Shown: positions 23,243 through 33,251, counted from the stretch's first letter. The stretch is 33,833 bases of DNA from Bacteroidales bacterium (GCA_016929955.1 JAFGHU010000063.1:1-33833), one strand, 5' to 3'. Made by a program: numbers and translations. The notes: generated from the letters alone by a model not told the origin.

Positions 23243-25393
23243 ATGCAAGACTTAATAAATAGTTTTTTAGATGAAGCAGCTGATCTTTTAGGGGATTTAG
23301 AAGATTCTCTTTTAACTTTGGAGGAAAATCCGACAGATAAAGATGCTGTTCATCGTGTATTTAGAGTTATGCACACACTAAAAGGTAGTGGCGGCATGTT
23401 TGGTTTTAGTGCTGTTTCTAATTTTACACACCATTTAGAAAGTATTTATTTTAAAATCCGAAACGAAGAACTCGAGCTAAGCAATCAAATCTTTTCGCTA
23501 ACACTTAAATCTGTAGATTTAATTAAAGAACTTTTAAAATCGACCGGAAAATTAGCACCTTCTGTGCAAGCCAATTACGATGCGCTGGTAAAAGAAATAA
23601 AAGCGGTTTCGGATGTCAAAGAACCTCTGCCCGATTTATCACAAGAAAATTCAGAACTACAGGAAATTAATAAAAAAGCAAATTTCAATACCTATTATAT
23701 TCATTTCGAGCCCAATACAGAAATACTTCAAAACGGTACAAATCCTCTGTATTTAGTCGATGAATTGGTTGCTCTTGGCGACTCGAAAGTTATATTGTAT
23801 ACCGATAATATACCTCAAACAAAGGATATCCAATTGGAAAACTGTTACGTTTCGTGGGCTATTATTTTGGCTACTAAAGCAGAAATTGGCGACATTATGG
23901 ATGTCTTTATTTTTGTTGAAGACGATAGTCAAATCGATATTATCAACCTAAGTCCTTATAATCTATTACAATTTCCTGAATTCATAAAAGCCATACAAAG
24001 CTTTGAAAATCAGAGTATATCGCCAAATATTAATGAATTACAAGCACTGGGCGAACAACTGGTAGCTAAAAGTCAATGGGCCGAAAATGAAACTAAAAAT
24101 GAGGACTCCGCAAAGCTTGCCACCGAGAAAGCGAACAAAGAAGCGAAAAACAGTTTAAACGAATCAAAAATAAATGGCGATAAACCCGATATTCCGGACA
24201 TCGTAAAAAAAACAAAAACAGCCATATCCACTTTTTCTACCATTAGAGTCTCAAGTAAAAAAATTGAAACATTAATGAATCTGGTAAGCGAAATGGTTAC
24301 CTCGCAAGCCCAACTTAACTTAATTGCCGAAAATGAACAAATTCCTGAACTTTCCGAAGCTGTTGAAAACCTGGAAAAATTAACACGTGAATTGCGTGAT
24401 AATGCATTTGAGATTTCGCTAATCCCAATTGAAACTATGTTAACGCGATTTAAACGACTTATTCGCGATTTATCAACTGAATTAAAGAAAGATATTAATT
24501 TTACCGCTGTCGGAGCGGATACCGAATTAGATAAAACAATTATTGAGAATTTAAGCGATCCGCTTTTGCATTTGTTCAGAAATGCCATAGATCATGGGAT
24601 TGAAGATAAAGCAACTCGCCTTAAGAAAGGAAAGCCTGAAGTTGGAACAATTACACTAAGTGCTTTTTATTCGGGAACCAATGTATTGATTCAAATCAGT
24701 GATGATGGTGCAGGGATAGATCCGGATATTATCCGAAAAAAAGCGATCGAAAAAGGAATTATCAACGCAAATGATCTATTAAGTCGGAGCGAAATCATTA
24801 ACCTGATAACAAAACCCGGGTTTAGCACTTCAGAATCGGTAACTGATATTAGTGGTAGAGGAGTTGGTATGGATGTGGTAAAGAAAAACATCCAAAAAAT
24901 TCAAGGCGAACTGCAAATTGAAAGTACGCTCGGAGCGGGCACAACTTTTACCCTAAAACTTCCGCTTACGCTTTCTATTATTGATGGATTAATCGTTTAT
25001 ATTGAAGAAACACCCTATATCATTCCTATTCCATTAATCGATAAAATAAGACCGATAACACATTCGGCAATTGAAAAGGCTTTTAATAACACATTAATTG
25101 TAGATAACGAACAACTGCCTTTTATTTATCTCCGACAACATTTCGGTATTACAAGTGTGGCGCCCGAAAACGAACTGCTAATTGTTGTAAATTATGGAAT
25201 TAAAAATATGGCCATTGTTATTGATCGTATGGAAAAACAAACGCAGGTTGTAGTAAAATCGATGGGGAAACACTTTCAACATCAAGACATCATTTCAGGG
25301 GTGTCAATTATGGGCGATGGAAAAATTGCCCTGGTATTAGATACGAATAAAATCATAAATTCAATTGACAAATCAGCACATATTGTAAAATAA
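23243..25393 (+). CDS. cheA: Chemotaxis histidine kinase CheA
   Basis: The 716 residues carry the full CheA layout. P1/Hpt domain at about 1-105 with phospho-acceptor His44 ([12 protein letters not shown]). A P2-like region at about 147-245 ([30 protein letters not shown]) resembles the CheY/CheB-binding domain. An acidic and lysine-rich linker (about 275-325), P3 dimerisation helices at 335-395 ([19 protein letters not shown]), the ATPase P4 with N-box Asn447 ([11 protein letters not shown]), DDGAGID and GRGVGMDVV, and the CheW-like P5 from about 578. Cytoplasmic, in arrays with MCP and CheW. It passes phosphate to the CheY-like protein and CheB. Confidence 0.96.
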   Translation: MQDLINSFLDEAADLLGDLEDSLLTLEENPTDKDAVHRVFRVMHTLKGSGGMFGFSAVSNFTHHLESIYFKIRNEELELSNQIFSLTLKSVDLIKELLKSTGKLAPSVQANYDALVKEIKAVSDVKEPLPDLSQENSELQEINKKANFNTYYIHFEPNTEILQNGTNPLYLVDELVALGDSKVILYTDNIPQTKDIQLENCYVSWAIILATKAEIGDIMDVFIFVEDDSQIDIINLSPYNLLQFPEFIKAIQSFENQSISPNINELQALGEQLVAKSQWAENETKNEDSAKLATEKANKEAKNSLNESKINGDKPDIPDIVKKTKTAISTFSTIRVSSKKIETLMNLVSEMVTSQAQLNLIAENEQIPELSEAVENLEKLTRELRDNAFEISLIPIETMLTRFKRLIRDLSTELKKDINFTAVGADTELDKTIIENLSDPLLHLFRNAIDHGIEDKATRLKKGKPEVGTITLSAFYSGTNVLIQISDDGAGIDPDIIRKKAIEKGIINANDLLSRSEIINLITKPGFSTSESVTDISGRGVGMDVVKKNIQKIQGELQIESTLGAGTTFTLKLPLTLSIIDGLIVYIEETPYIIPIPLIDKIRPITHSAIEKAFNNTLIVDNEQLPFIYLRQHFGITSVAPENELLIVVNYGIKNMAIVIDRMEKQTQVVVKSMGKHFQHQDIISGVSIMGDGKIALVLDTNKIINSIDKSAHIVK

Positions 25394-25401
25394 ATAGTTT
25401 T

Positions 25402-27060
25402 ATGAAAAACTTTATCAATAATCTAAAAATTTCTCACGCTTTAATTGCTGGTGCACTTATTATTGTTGCATTTACTGTAGTGCAAAACCTAAATAGCATT
25501 AAAAACATTGATAAATTCAATAACTATATCAATATTATTAATAATAAACGTGTTAAGCCCATGAAAAACCTTAATGTTATTCTGGATGCTTATACGGTTA
25601 AGATTGTTGATGCCGCAAATAAAGTTGCCATCCAATCGATTAGTTGGGAAGAAGGATACAGCATTGTTGCAGCGGCACAAAAAAGTATTAAAACAAATTG
25701 GGCGCTTTATATTTCGACGCTGAATAAGGAAGAATCAAAAAACCAGATTCTCGCCTTTGAAAAAATAGAGGATAAAACCAAACGTCAAATAAACCGACTT
25801 AGTCAGATATTAGCAGGCAAGAATGAAGCAGAATTGGAATCTTTTATTAAAAAAGATTTGTATCCCGCAATTGAGCCTCTGGCAAATCAGGTTGTACGCA
25901 TGACTGAAGATTTACAAAAATCGATTGATCAAATATCGAGCGATACAGACAAACTTTATCAATCCATTTTTTCTAAAACCAGAATGCTGGGAATTATAAC
26001 CATGTTGATTATAATTTCTATGATGATCTTTCTGATTACCAGTATTCGAGCAACCTTAAAAAAAGCAAACACCACCATAAAAAAAATTGCCGATGGCGAT
26101 TTAACGGTAAAAATTGTTGGTTTTGGAAAAGACGAAATTGGCGAGTTAATGTTTGGAGTTAAAGGACTGGTTAGAAACTTGAGATCGACAATGGAAACCA
26201 TAAACAACGCCGCAAATAGCATATTAATTACAAGTAATGAACTTAGCTCCAGCAGTCAACAAATTTCATCGGGCGCTACAGAACAAGCAGCATCAGTTGA
26301 AGAAATTGCCGCTTCGATGGAAGAAATTTCGGCCAATATTATGCAAAATGCCAAGAATTCTCAGATAACCGAAAAAATATCAACCCAGGCCGGCGAGGAA
26401 TTCGAAAGCGGAAGAGAAAATATTGATACTACCGTAAAATCTATTCAAACCATTGCATCGAAAATATCAATTATTGGCGATATTGCCTTTCAAACCAATA
26501 TTCTGGCATTAAATGCGGCTGTGGAGGCTGCTCGTGCCGGTGAACATGGCAAAGGATTTGGAGTGGTAGCAGCAGAAGTTGGTAAACTTGCTGAACGAAG
26601 TAAAATAGCTGCCGCCGAAATAAACAACTTATCAAAAACGGGTGTTGAGCAAAGCTTAAAATCGAAGGATTTGCTAAAGATTGCGCTTCCTTCCATAAAT
26701 AAAACGATTAAATTAATAAAAGAAATTAGTCTGGCAAGCAACGAACAAAGTTCAGGTGTCGATCAAATTAACTCCGGTATTCAAACACTGAATCATGTTA
26801 CACAACAAAATGCTGCAGCAAGCGAACAAATGGCTACTGTTGCAGAAGAATTGGCGGCACAGGCAGAACAATTAAGTAATAGTATACGCTTTTTTAATAT
26901 CGGAAGCACTACAAAGAATAAGATCGAAAAGAAATCCACAGCGCCAAAATATATTGCGGAGAAAGCTAAAAGTCGTCCGGTAATCAAAGAGAATCCAAAG
27001 GGTATTGATTTGGATTTAGATTCGAAGGATGATTTGGATAATGAATTTGAAACTTTTTAA
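25402..27060 (+). CDS. Methyl-accepting chemotaxis protein
   Basis: A transmembrane receptor of 552 residues: TM1 at about 12-28, a periplasmic four-helix-bundle-like sensor at 29-194, TM2 at about 195-214, a HAMP domain (213-265, [20 protein letters not shown]), and the signalling domain with the conserved tip [20 protein letters not shown] (361-380) and EVGKLAERS. Gln/Glu-rich methylation helices flank the tip ([20 protein letters not shown]). A flexible acidic tail (510-547) ends in EFETF, similar to the NWETF pentapeptide that tethers CheR/CheB in enterobacterial receptors. The ligand is unknown. It is the only receptor in the window and lies within the che operon. Confidence 0.95.
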   Translation: MKNFINNLKISHALIAGALIIVAFTVVQNLNSIKNIDKFNNYINIINNKRVKPMKNLNVILDAYTVKIVDAANKVAIQSISWEEGYSIVAAAQKSIKTNWALYISTLNKEESKNQILAFEKIEDKTKRQINRLSQILAGKNEAELESFIKKDLYPAIEPLANQVVRMTEDLQKSIDQISSDTDKLYQSIFSKTRMLGIITMLIIISMMIFLITSIRATLKKANTTIKKIADGDLTVKIVGFGKDEIGELMFGVKGLVRNLRSTMETINNAANSILITSNELSSSSQQISSGATEQAASVEEIAASMEEISANIMQNAKNSQITEKISTQAGEEFESGRENIDTTVKSIQTIASKISIIGDIAFQTNILALNAAVEAARAGEHGKGFGVVAAEVGKLAERSKIAAAEINNLSKTGVEQSLKSKDLLKIALPSINKTIKLIKEISLASNEQSSGVDQINSGIQTLNHVTQQNAAASEQMATVAEELAAQAEQLSNSIRFFNIGSTTKNKIEKKSTAPKYIAEKAKSRPVIKENPKGIDLDLDSKDDLDNEFETF

Positions 27061-27186
27061 TTGTCTTAGGCTTAATTAAATAGCAATACAATGTGTGTAG
27101 AATTAGGAAAAAAGTCTAAAATAAATCAATATAAAGTATCTTTATTTAGCATGACTTTATCTTACGCTTAAAAAAAATAGTGACCG

Positions 27187-27645
27187 ATGAAAAAACTAGA
27201 TTCATATTTGACATTCAAGCTAGGAAATGAAACATTTGCTGCCAATGTAGCACATGTATTACATATTCTAGGGATACCCGAAATAACTAAAATGCCCAAT
27301 TCGCCGGATTATCTGCTCGGCGTTATGAATTTACGCGGACAAGTTATTCCGGTAATCGATCCGCATCCACGCTTTAAAATTGAGCCCCAAGAAACAAGCA
27401 AAGACAGTTGTGTATTGGTATTGGAAGTGAGCGATGAGGATGAGGAAGAATTTTTAATTGGCAGCTTAGTCGATGCCGTTTTAGAAGTTATCCAGATTAA
27501 TCCTGAAGAAATATTGCCGCCACCGGAGCTGGGCGTTCAGTTTAATGCGCAATATATCGAAGGCGTTATTCAGCAGGGCGAAAAGTTTATTTTAATCCTC
27601 AATATTGTAAACGTTTTTTCTGAGCTAAGTTCTAGTTTAAAATAA
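27187..27645 (+). CDS. cheW: Coupling protein CheW
   Basis: The 152 residues form one CheW domain: YLTFKLGNETFAANVAHVLH near the start and the diagnostic LLGVMNLRGQVIPVIDP block. It links the receptor tip to CheA in the signalling array. A 126-base gap separates it from the MCP gene, the largest inside the operon, containing TATCTTTA (27139-27146), one base off a -7 element; a weak internal promoter is possible. cheR begins 2 bases after the stop. Confidence 0.93.
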   Translation: MKKLDSYLTFKLGNETFAANVAHVLHILGIPEITKMPNSPDYLLGVMNLRGQVIPVIDPHPRFKIEPQETSKDSCVLVLEVSDEDEEEFLIGSLVDAVLEVIQINPEEILPPPELGVQFNAQYIEGVIQQGEKFILILNIVNVFSELSSSLK

Positions 27646-27647
27646 TT

Positions 27648-28499
27648 ATGGTTAATAATCCTATATCGCTATATAAAGAGGAACTTAAACAAGCCGAATT
27701 TGAGTTAATCAGTAAATACGTAAATAAAAATTTTGGAATAAAACTACCTGATCATAAACGTATTATGCTGCAAGGCCGACTGATAAACAGGCTCATAAAA
27801 TTAAACTTGCCCAATTTTAAAGCGTATACTGATTATGCTTTTTCGGAGCAGGGTCGCATATCGGAATTACCCCTTATGATCGATTATATCTCGACAAATA
27901 AAACTGATTTTTTTCGTGAATCCGTTCATTTTGATATTCTGAAAGAAAAGTGTATTCCCTGTTTTCTGGAAAATTCAAATACAAAACAGATGCAAATCTG
28001 GAGTGCGGGTTGTTCAAGTGGCGAAGAAGCATATACCATTGCTATGACTTGTGCCGATGAAGAAAAATCGAAATTGAATTTTGATTATACGATTTTGGCT
28101 ACAGACGTTTCTTTGCGTATGCTGGAAAAAGGAAAAAATGCGATATACCCATTAAAAGATATAGAATCGTTTTCTGAAGAAACCAAAAAAAAATATTTAT
28201 TAAAAAGTAAGGATAAAGAAAAGAGCGAAGTGCGCATAAAAAAGGCTTTACGAGACAAAGTGCGGTTTCAGTGGCATAATCTTATGGATCAAGAATATAA
28301 AATTCATCAAGAATTCGATATCATTTTTTGCCGTAATGTCCTTATTTATTTTTCAAAGGAAGATCAACTACACGTGCTTACCAATCTCTATAAAAATTTA
28401 AAAACAGGAGGCTTTTTGTTTTTAGGCCACTCTGAGTCGATTAATCATTTTAATTTGCCTCTTATAAATATAGGTCAAACCGTTTTTCAAAAACTATAA
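27648..28499 (+). CDS. cheR: Chemotaxis methyltransferase CheR
   Basis: It methylates receptor glutamates using S-adenosylmethionine. The 283 residues have the N-terminal helical CheR domain with STNKTDFFRE (82-91), the SAM-binding IWSAGCSSGEEAY (117-129), ILATDVSLRML (149-159) and FDIIFCRNVLIYF (223-235). The next gene starts 4 bases later. The receptor tail EFETF could dock on the CheR beta-subdomain. Confidence 0.95.
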   Translation: MVNNPISLYKEELKQAEFELISKYVNKNFGIKLPDHKRIMLQGRLINRLIKLNLPNFKAYTDYAFSEQGRISELPLMIDYISTNKTDFFRESVHFDILKEKCIPCFLENSNTKQMQIWSAGCSSGEEAYTIAMTCADEEKSKLNFDYTILATDVSLRMLEKGKNAIYPLKDIESFSEETKKKYLLKSKDKEKSEVRIKKALRDKVRFQWHNLMDQEYKIHQEFDIIFCRNVLIYFSKEDQLHVLTNLYKNLKTGGFLFLGHSESINHFNLPLINIGQTVFQKL

Positions 28500-28503
28500 C
28501 ACT

Positions 28504-29370
28504 ATGGTCAACACCAATCTGAATTCAATTGAAGCTGAGAATAATGGACTTAAAAATGAGAATAAGCTCTTAATAGATCAGCTTAAAATTGTAAATAAAA
28601 AACTCGAGGAATCGGAATCTTTTAAAAGTCATTTCCTGTCGAATATATCCAATGAAATAGTAAACCCTTTTACTTCAATTTTGGGTATTTCAAAAAATAT
28701 TGCCAATTTAAAAGAAGCAGATATAGAGCAAATTAAAACCATGGCTAATTTAATTCACAGCGAAGCTTTCGATTTGGATTTTCAGCTCAGAAATATCTTT
28801 GCGGCAGCCAAAATTGAATCGGGCGAAAATTTCCTGGAATTGGTTACGCTGGATATACAGGATTTTATAGAAGAAATAACAAATGGCCTTAAAATTAAAG
28901 CGGAACGACGAGCTATTACTTGCAATATTAATTACGAAATAAACCAAAAATATTTTGTTACCGATGCGGATAAATTTAGAATGATATTGACAAACCTAAT
29001 CATGAATGCGATCAATTTTTCGATGGAAAAGCATAGCATTAAATTATATATAGAATACAATAAAGAAGGGTTCTTGTTTAAAATCAATAATCAGGGAAAC
29101 CTGATTTCCAGCGAAGACACAAAAATTATATTTGATCGGTTTGTTAAACTCGACGACAATATTAATTCGCTCAATCAGGGTCATGGATTGGGCTTATCCA
29201 TTATTAAAGATTACGTAGAACTATTGGGTGGTAGCATAAATTTTGAAAGCAATGAAAACGAAGGAACTACTTTTTTCCTCAAACTCCATTCGCTCGAAAT
29301 GAACGAAAAGAATTTATTTATGGAAGATGAAGATTTATTTGTTGCCGACGACAATTCAGAACTTTTTTAA
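28504..29370 (+). CDS. Histidine-kinase-like protein lacking the phospho-acceptor His (pseudo-kinase)
   Basis: The 288 residues contain an N-terminal coiled-coil (1-45), a HisKA-like helix pair and a HATPase domain, with no membrane segment and no sensor domain. In the H-box, FLSNISNEIVNPF (44-56), the expected His of S-H-E is Asn50. The N-box NLIMNAINFS (164-173) and G2-box GHGLGLS (226-232) are present, but the G1-box reads NNQGNL (195-200) where DxGxG is expected, removing the Asp that contacts adenine. Autophosphorylation therefore looks impossible and ATP binding doubtful. It sits in the middle of the che operon between cheR and cheD, so a scaffold or regulatory role is likely. The residue changes are seen directly; the role is inferred. 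Confidence 0.82.
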   Translation: MVNTNLNSIEAENNGLKNENKLLIDQLKIVNKKLEESESFKSHFLSNISNEIVNPFTSILGISKNIANLKEADIEQIKTMANLIHSEAFDLDFQLRNIFAAAKIESGENFLELVTLDIQDFIEEITNGLKIKAERRAITCNINYEINQKYFVTDADKFRMILTNLIMNAINFSMEKHSIKLYIEYNKEGFLFKINNQGNLISSEDTKIIFDRFVKLDDNINSLNQGHGLGLSIIKDYVELLGGSINFESNENEGTTFFLKLHSLEMNEKNLFMEDEDLFVADDNSELF

Positions 29371-29376
29371 AACGCT

Positions 29377-29847
29377 ATGATTAATCTCTCAAAAATATTT
29401 ATCTATCCCGGAAGTCTGGAAGTTACCGTTCAGCCAAAAACGCTAACTACGATTTTAGGCTCTTGTGTTGCCGTATGCATTTGGGATAAGAAACTAAAAT
29501 TTGGAGGGATGAATCATTTTATGTTACCTTTATGGAATGGCGAAGGACTTGCTTCACCAAAATACGGGAATATTGCTATCGACAAATTGATTCGAAAAAT
29601 GATTAATAACGGGTCGAGTTCGGAAGACTTAGAAGCTAAAATTTTTGGAGGGGGAAATGTCATCGAATCAACGAATAATGTTTATCGAATAGGCGAACGA
29701 AATATAGAAATTGCCTATTCCAAATTAGCCGAATATGGCATTCAGGTTACAGGTTCAAGTACAGGTGGTAAATTAGGACGAAAGATTTTAATGAATACCT
29801 CTAATTTTCAGATCTTACATAAATTTATTGCCAAACAAAACTTTTGA
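29377..29847 (+). CDS. cheD: Chemoreceptor glutamine deamidase CheD
   Basis: CheD deamidates receptor glutamines and in some systems binds the CheC phosphatase; no cheC is seen here. The 156 residues have the family motifs LGSCVAVCIWD with the catalytic Cys30 and GGMNHFMLP with His47; Thr24 keeps the spacing of the known Thr-Cys-His triad. KYGNIAIDKL and KIFGGGNV follow. Its stop codon overlaps the cheB start (TGATG), so translation of the two is coupled. Confidence 0.94.
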   Translation: MINLSKIFIYPGSLEVTVQPKTLTTILGSCVAVCIWDKKLKFGGMNHFMLPLWNGEGLASPKYGNIAIDKLIRKMINNGSSSEDLEAKIFGGGNVIESTNNVYRIGERNIEIAYSKLAEYGIQVTGSSTGGKLGRKILMNTSNFQILHKFIAKQNF

Positions 29848-30917
29848 TGATGCGCGAAAAAGAAATAAAAGTATTGATTGTTGACGATTCTGTTAGTATT
29901 CGCAACATGTTGGCGAATTTCTTGCATAACGACCCGTATATTAAAGTGATTGGGAAAGCTGAAGATCCTTATCAGGCTGCTGCTTTTTTAAAAACACAGG
30001 TGCCTGATGTAATTACGCTCGATATTGAAATGCCAAAAATGGATGGCCTTACTTTTTTACGAAAAATTATGGCGCAACATCCCATTCCTGTTGTTATTAT
30101 ATCGAGTTTAACGAAAAAAGGAGCAAATGAAACCATCAAAGCTTTGGAATACGGAGCTGTTGAAATTATTCAAAAACCTTTTGTTGAAGAAGGAAAAACA
30201 AAAGAAGGAATTCAATTAATTATAGAAAAGGTAAGGGCTGCAAGTTTAGCAAAAGTATCGGCCAGAACACAAAATATTCTTAAAATACCACCTAAATTTT
30301 CTGCTGATGCTGTTCTTAAAAAAAGGCCTTCAATAGCCGGCACTTCGTTCGCAGATCAAAAAATTATTGCTCTTGGCGCATCAACCGGAGGCACAATAGC
30401 CATTCAACAAATTATTCAGAATTTACCTATTTCGGCGCCTCCCCTTTTAATTGTACAACATATGCCTGTGCATTTTACCAAAGCTTTTGCCGATAGATTA
30501 AATCAATTGTGCTCCATTTTTGTAAAAGAAGCCGAAGATGGCGATATCATTAAAAAAGGACATGCTTATATTGCAAGAGGCGATCGTCACCTAACCATAA
30601 AAAAACAAGGAAACGAACTTGTGGCTCATCTACTGGATGGACCGCTGGTAAACCGACATAAGCCTTCGGTTGATGTTTTGTTTAGAAGTATGGCCAACCA
30701 TGTGGGTGCTAAGGGAATAGGTATTTTACTTACCGGAATGGGCGATGATGGAGCCAGAGGATTACTTGAAATGAAAGAGGCTAAAGCAAATACTATTGTT
30801 CAAGATGAAAAATCGTGCACCGTTTTTGGTATGCCTCGCGAAGCAATTAAAATAGATGCACATAAAATGGTTTTAGGCTTAGCTGAAATTTCCGAATTGA
30901 TATCAAAAATTAATTAA
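29847..30917 (+). CDS. cheB: Chemotaxis methylesterase CheB
   Basis: The response regulator-esterase removes receptor methyl groups. The N-terminal receiver has phospho-acceptor Asp59 (ITLDIEMPKMDG), and the C-terminal esterase shows the catalytic triad Ser179 (GASTGG), His205 (VQHMP) and Asp301 (GMGDDGA) with the spacing known from Salmonella CheB. The chosen start is the ATG at 29847, overlapping the cheD stop by one base; the next codon is also ATG (29850) and equally possible. With CheR and CheD it completes the adaptation enzymes. Confidence 0.96.
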   Translation: MMREKEIKVLIVDDSVSIRNMLANFLHNDPYIKVIGKAEDPYQAAAFLKTQVPDVITLDIEMPKMDGLTFLRKIMAQHPIPVVIISSLTKKGANETIKALEYGAVEIIQKPFVEEGKTKEGIQLIIEKVRAASLAKVSARTQNILKIPPKFSADAVLKKRPSIAGTSFADQKIIALGASTGGTIAIQQIIQNLPISAPPLLIVQHMPVHFTKAFADRLNQLCSIFVKEAEDGDIIKKGHAYIARGDRHLTIKKQGNELVAHLLDGPLVNRHKPSVDVLFRSMANHVGAKGIGILLTGMGDDGARGLLEMKEAKANTIVQDEKSCTVFGMPREAIKIDAHKMVLGLAEISELISKIN

Positions 30918-30932
30918 GAGACTAAAGTAACT

Positions 30933-32465
30933 ATGATAAAAAGTGCTAAAATATTAATTGTAGATGATGATAGTTTAGGCCTTCGTTTGATGAGAAAAGC
31001 CTTGGAAGGCAAAGGACATAAACTTGCTACTGCAAATAATGGAAAAACGGCTTTAACAAAAGCCTGGGCCAACAGTTTTGATATTATCATTTTGGATGTT
31101 AAACTACCTGATATTGATGGCTTTCAAATCTGCGAAAAACTAAAGCAACACCCTGCAACTGTAAATGTTCCGGTTGTTTTTCTTACCGGATTAAACAATC
31201 ATCAGGATGTTGTTAAAGGATTTGAGGCCGGAGCTGTCGATTATATTTCCAAACCTTTTAATTCTGATGAATTTAATATCCGCATCGACAATCATCTTAA
31301 ACTGAGAGATTATTCGAAAACTTTAGAAGAATCAGCACGAATATCGCAGGAAGCGAAAATAAATATCAGCACTTTTATTTCGTCTTTAGCGCACGAACTT
31401 AAAAACCCGCTCAATTCCATTGTTGGGTTTTCTGAAATATTACAGGGCAAAAACATTCCTGAAGACGAGAGAATAAATTATTTAAAACATATTAATAGTA
31501 GTGGACTCGACTTACTAAATCTGCTTAACGATTTGATTGACTTATCTAAAATTGAAGCCGATTTATTAGATATCCATTTTTCCTCCGTTTTTTTAAATAC
31601 AGAGCTAAGCGATATTAAAAAAAGTTTTACTGATAAATTATTTAAGCTTAGAGGTGATGATGTAAAATTAAAACTAGAGCTCGGTAACGACGATCCTAAA
31701 TTTGTTTTGTTTACCGATATATTGCGCTTTACACAAGTATTTAATAACCTGATAGACAACGCTATAAAATTCACTACAAAAGGAACAATCACCTTTGGAT
31801 ATCAAATAAAACCAAGCGATCGAATTGAGTTTTTTGTTCGAGATACCGGCATCGGAATGAAAGAAGAAGAGCTGGAAAATATTTTCGAAGAATATGATAT
31901 AGCGCATCAAAGAATGCAGGTTACGCCTGGAGGAAAAGGCATCGGACTGGCCATTTCAAAAAAAATTGTGCGTATATTAAAAGGTGAAATTGGAGCAAAT
32001 TCAGTGTTCGGAAAAGGATCTGAGTTTTATTTTAATTTGCCCCGTTTAAAAGCAGATTCCGATGAGGTTAAAAACATTGGAAGCAAACAAGAGCTTTACA
32101 ATTGGGAAGGAAAAAAAATACTCGTGGCAGAAGATGTAATGGTAAACTTTCTCTTTTTTGTTGCCTTGTTTAAGCAAACAAACGTGGAACTTTATCATGC
32201 TGAAAATGGATATCAGGTTTTGGATATCTTGAAAGAGAAAGAGGTAGATTTAATTTTAATGGATATGGTGATGCCTGAATTAGATGGCCTCGCAACAACT
32301 AAAGAAGTCAGAAAAACACATTTACATCTGCCCATAATTGCTCAAACCAGTCTGACCGACCGAACGGATAAAGACGATATTTTTAAAGCCGGCTGCAACG
32401 ATATTATATCAAAACCTATAAAACCCAGAATTTTATTAAACAAAATCAATCGTTTTTTCGAATAA
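30933..32465 (+). CDS. Hybrid sensor kinase, REC-HisKA-HATPase-REC
   Basis: A 510-residue soluble protein. Receiver 1 at 5-122 (Asp55 in ILDVKLP, Lys107 in SKPF), a short helical linker, HisKA with His154 in SSLAHELKNPL, HATPase with N-box Asn276 (NNLIDNAIKF), RDTGIGM (303-309) and GKGIGLAIS, then receiver 2 at about 394-510 (Asp444 in LMDMVMP, Lys494). All catalytic residues are intact, in contrast to the kinase-like gene at 28504. It has no input domain apart from receiver 1, so it probably receives phosphate from CheA or another kinase. It starts 15 bases after cheB. Confidence 0.92.
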   Translation: MIKSAKILIVDDDSLGLRLMRKALEGKGHKLATANNGKTALTKAWANSFDIIILDVKLPDIDGFQICEKLKQHPATVNVPVVFLTGLNNHQDVVKGFEAGAVDYISKPFNSDEFNIRIDNHLKLRDYSKTLEESARISQEAKINISTFISSLAHELKNPLNSIVGFSEILQGKNIPEDERINYLKHINSSGLDLLNLLNDLIDLSKIEADLLDIHFSSVFLNTELSDIKKSFTDKLFKLRGDDVKLKLELGNDDPKFVLFTDILRFTQVFNNLIDNAIKFTTKGTITFGYQIKPSDRIEFFVRDTGIGMKEEELENIFEEYDIAHQRMQVTPGGKGIGLAISKKIVRILKGEIGANSVFGKGSEFYFNLPRLKADSDEVKNIGSKQELYNWEGKKILVAEDVMVNFLFFVALFKQTNVELYHAENGYQVLDILKEKEVDLILMDMVMPELDGLATTKEVRKTHLHLPIIAQTSLTDRTDKDDIFKAGCNDIISKPIKPRILLNKINRFFE

Positions 32466-32477
32466 TTGCAAGCAACA

Positions 32478-33089
32478 ATGTCAAAAAAGAATAGCATTTT
32501 AATTGTAGACGATCTAGAATCTAATCGTATTTTATTGGAAAAGATACTGTCGAAAGAAGGTTATAAACTTATTACTTGTGCCGAAGGAAACGAAGCAGTA
32601 AAAATGGCACTCGAAGAAGATATTGATCTTGTCCTTTTAGATATTATGATGCCAAAAAAGGACGGATTTATGGTTTTTGAAGAATTGAAAGCCAACTCAA
32701 AATCAGCAGAAATACCGGTTATTTTTATTACCGTGCTAACCAACGATCAAGACTTATTAAAAGCCTTTAAAATGGGTGCCGTCGATTATATCACTAAACC
32801 ATTTACACCAACCGAAGTGCGTATCAAAATAAAAACACAAATCGAATTGCACAATAGTCGAAAATTAATTGCAGGCAAATCAAATGGAACTTATGACTTT
32901 GTTTCAGATTCGCATCAAAATACAATATCAGCTATAAACGAGCAACTTATAGCTATAAAAAAACAAATCAAAAATCTAAACGAAACCGCTTTAAATCAAG
33001 AAGATAAAAATCAACTCAGAGATTCCCTCGCATTTTCTATTGAAGTTGAAGAAATGCTACAACAATTAGTTGGCAAAACTTCAAATTAA
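32478..33089 (+). CDS. Response regulator with helical C-terminal extension
   Basis: The 203 residues comprise a receiver domain (1-125; Asp55 in LLDIMMP, Thr in FITVLT, Lys107 in TKPF) and a 75-residue tail that is charged and mostly helical (INEQLIAIKKQIKNLNE, SIEVEEMLQQLVG), with no DNA-binding or enzymatic motif. The tail may be a dimerisation or partner-binding helix pair. The ATG at 32478 is preferred over the TTG at 32466, giving a start 12 bases after the hybrid kinase stop. It is the last gene of the operon and a candidate phosphorelay end point for the hybrid kinase. Confidence 0.88.
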   Translation: MSKKNSILIVDDLESNRILLEKILSKEGYKLITCAEGNEAVKMALEEDIDLVLLDIMMPKKDGFMVFEELKANSKSAEIPVIFITVLTNDQDLLKAFKMGAVDYITKPFTPTEVRIKIKTQIELHNSRKLIAGKSNGTYDFVSDSHQNTISAINEQLIAIKKQIKNLNETALNQEDKNQLRDSLAFSIEVEEMLQQLVGKTSN

Positions 33090-33243
33090 CCATCCCTTAA
33101 ATCGCAGCTGATAAGTGGCGGTTTAGCCTAGAAAAAAGTGCAATTGCAGTTAAACGATTTTTTCAATTAATGGAGAAGCCTAATAACGAAAGGAAAATAA
33201 AAATAGCCTTGAACATTAAGAAGAAGTGTTCCGATATATTTTC

Positions 33244-33251
33244 TATTTTTG
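33244..33251 (+). promoter_or_regulatory. Promoter -7 element of the heptose kinase gene
   Basis: TATTTTTG matches TAnnTTTG, 16 bases before the ATG at 33268. The upstream TTG is 32 bases away, too far for a normal -33 element. Together with the 178-base gap it marks the end of the che operon. Confidence 0.45.

Noticed and set aside
24073-24588. A 171-codon minus-strand open frame inside cheA.
   Set aside because: Lies wholly antisense to conserved CheA domains; composition (Ser, Phe, Ile rich) is that of a shadow frame.
33099-33126. Stem TAAATCGC/GCGGTTTA after the last che operon gene, considered as its terminator.
   Set aside because: Contains a wobble pair, a 12-base loop and no T tract afterwards.
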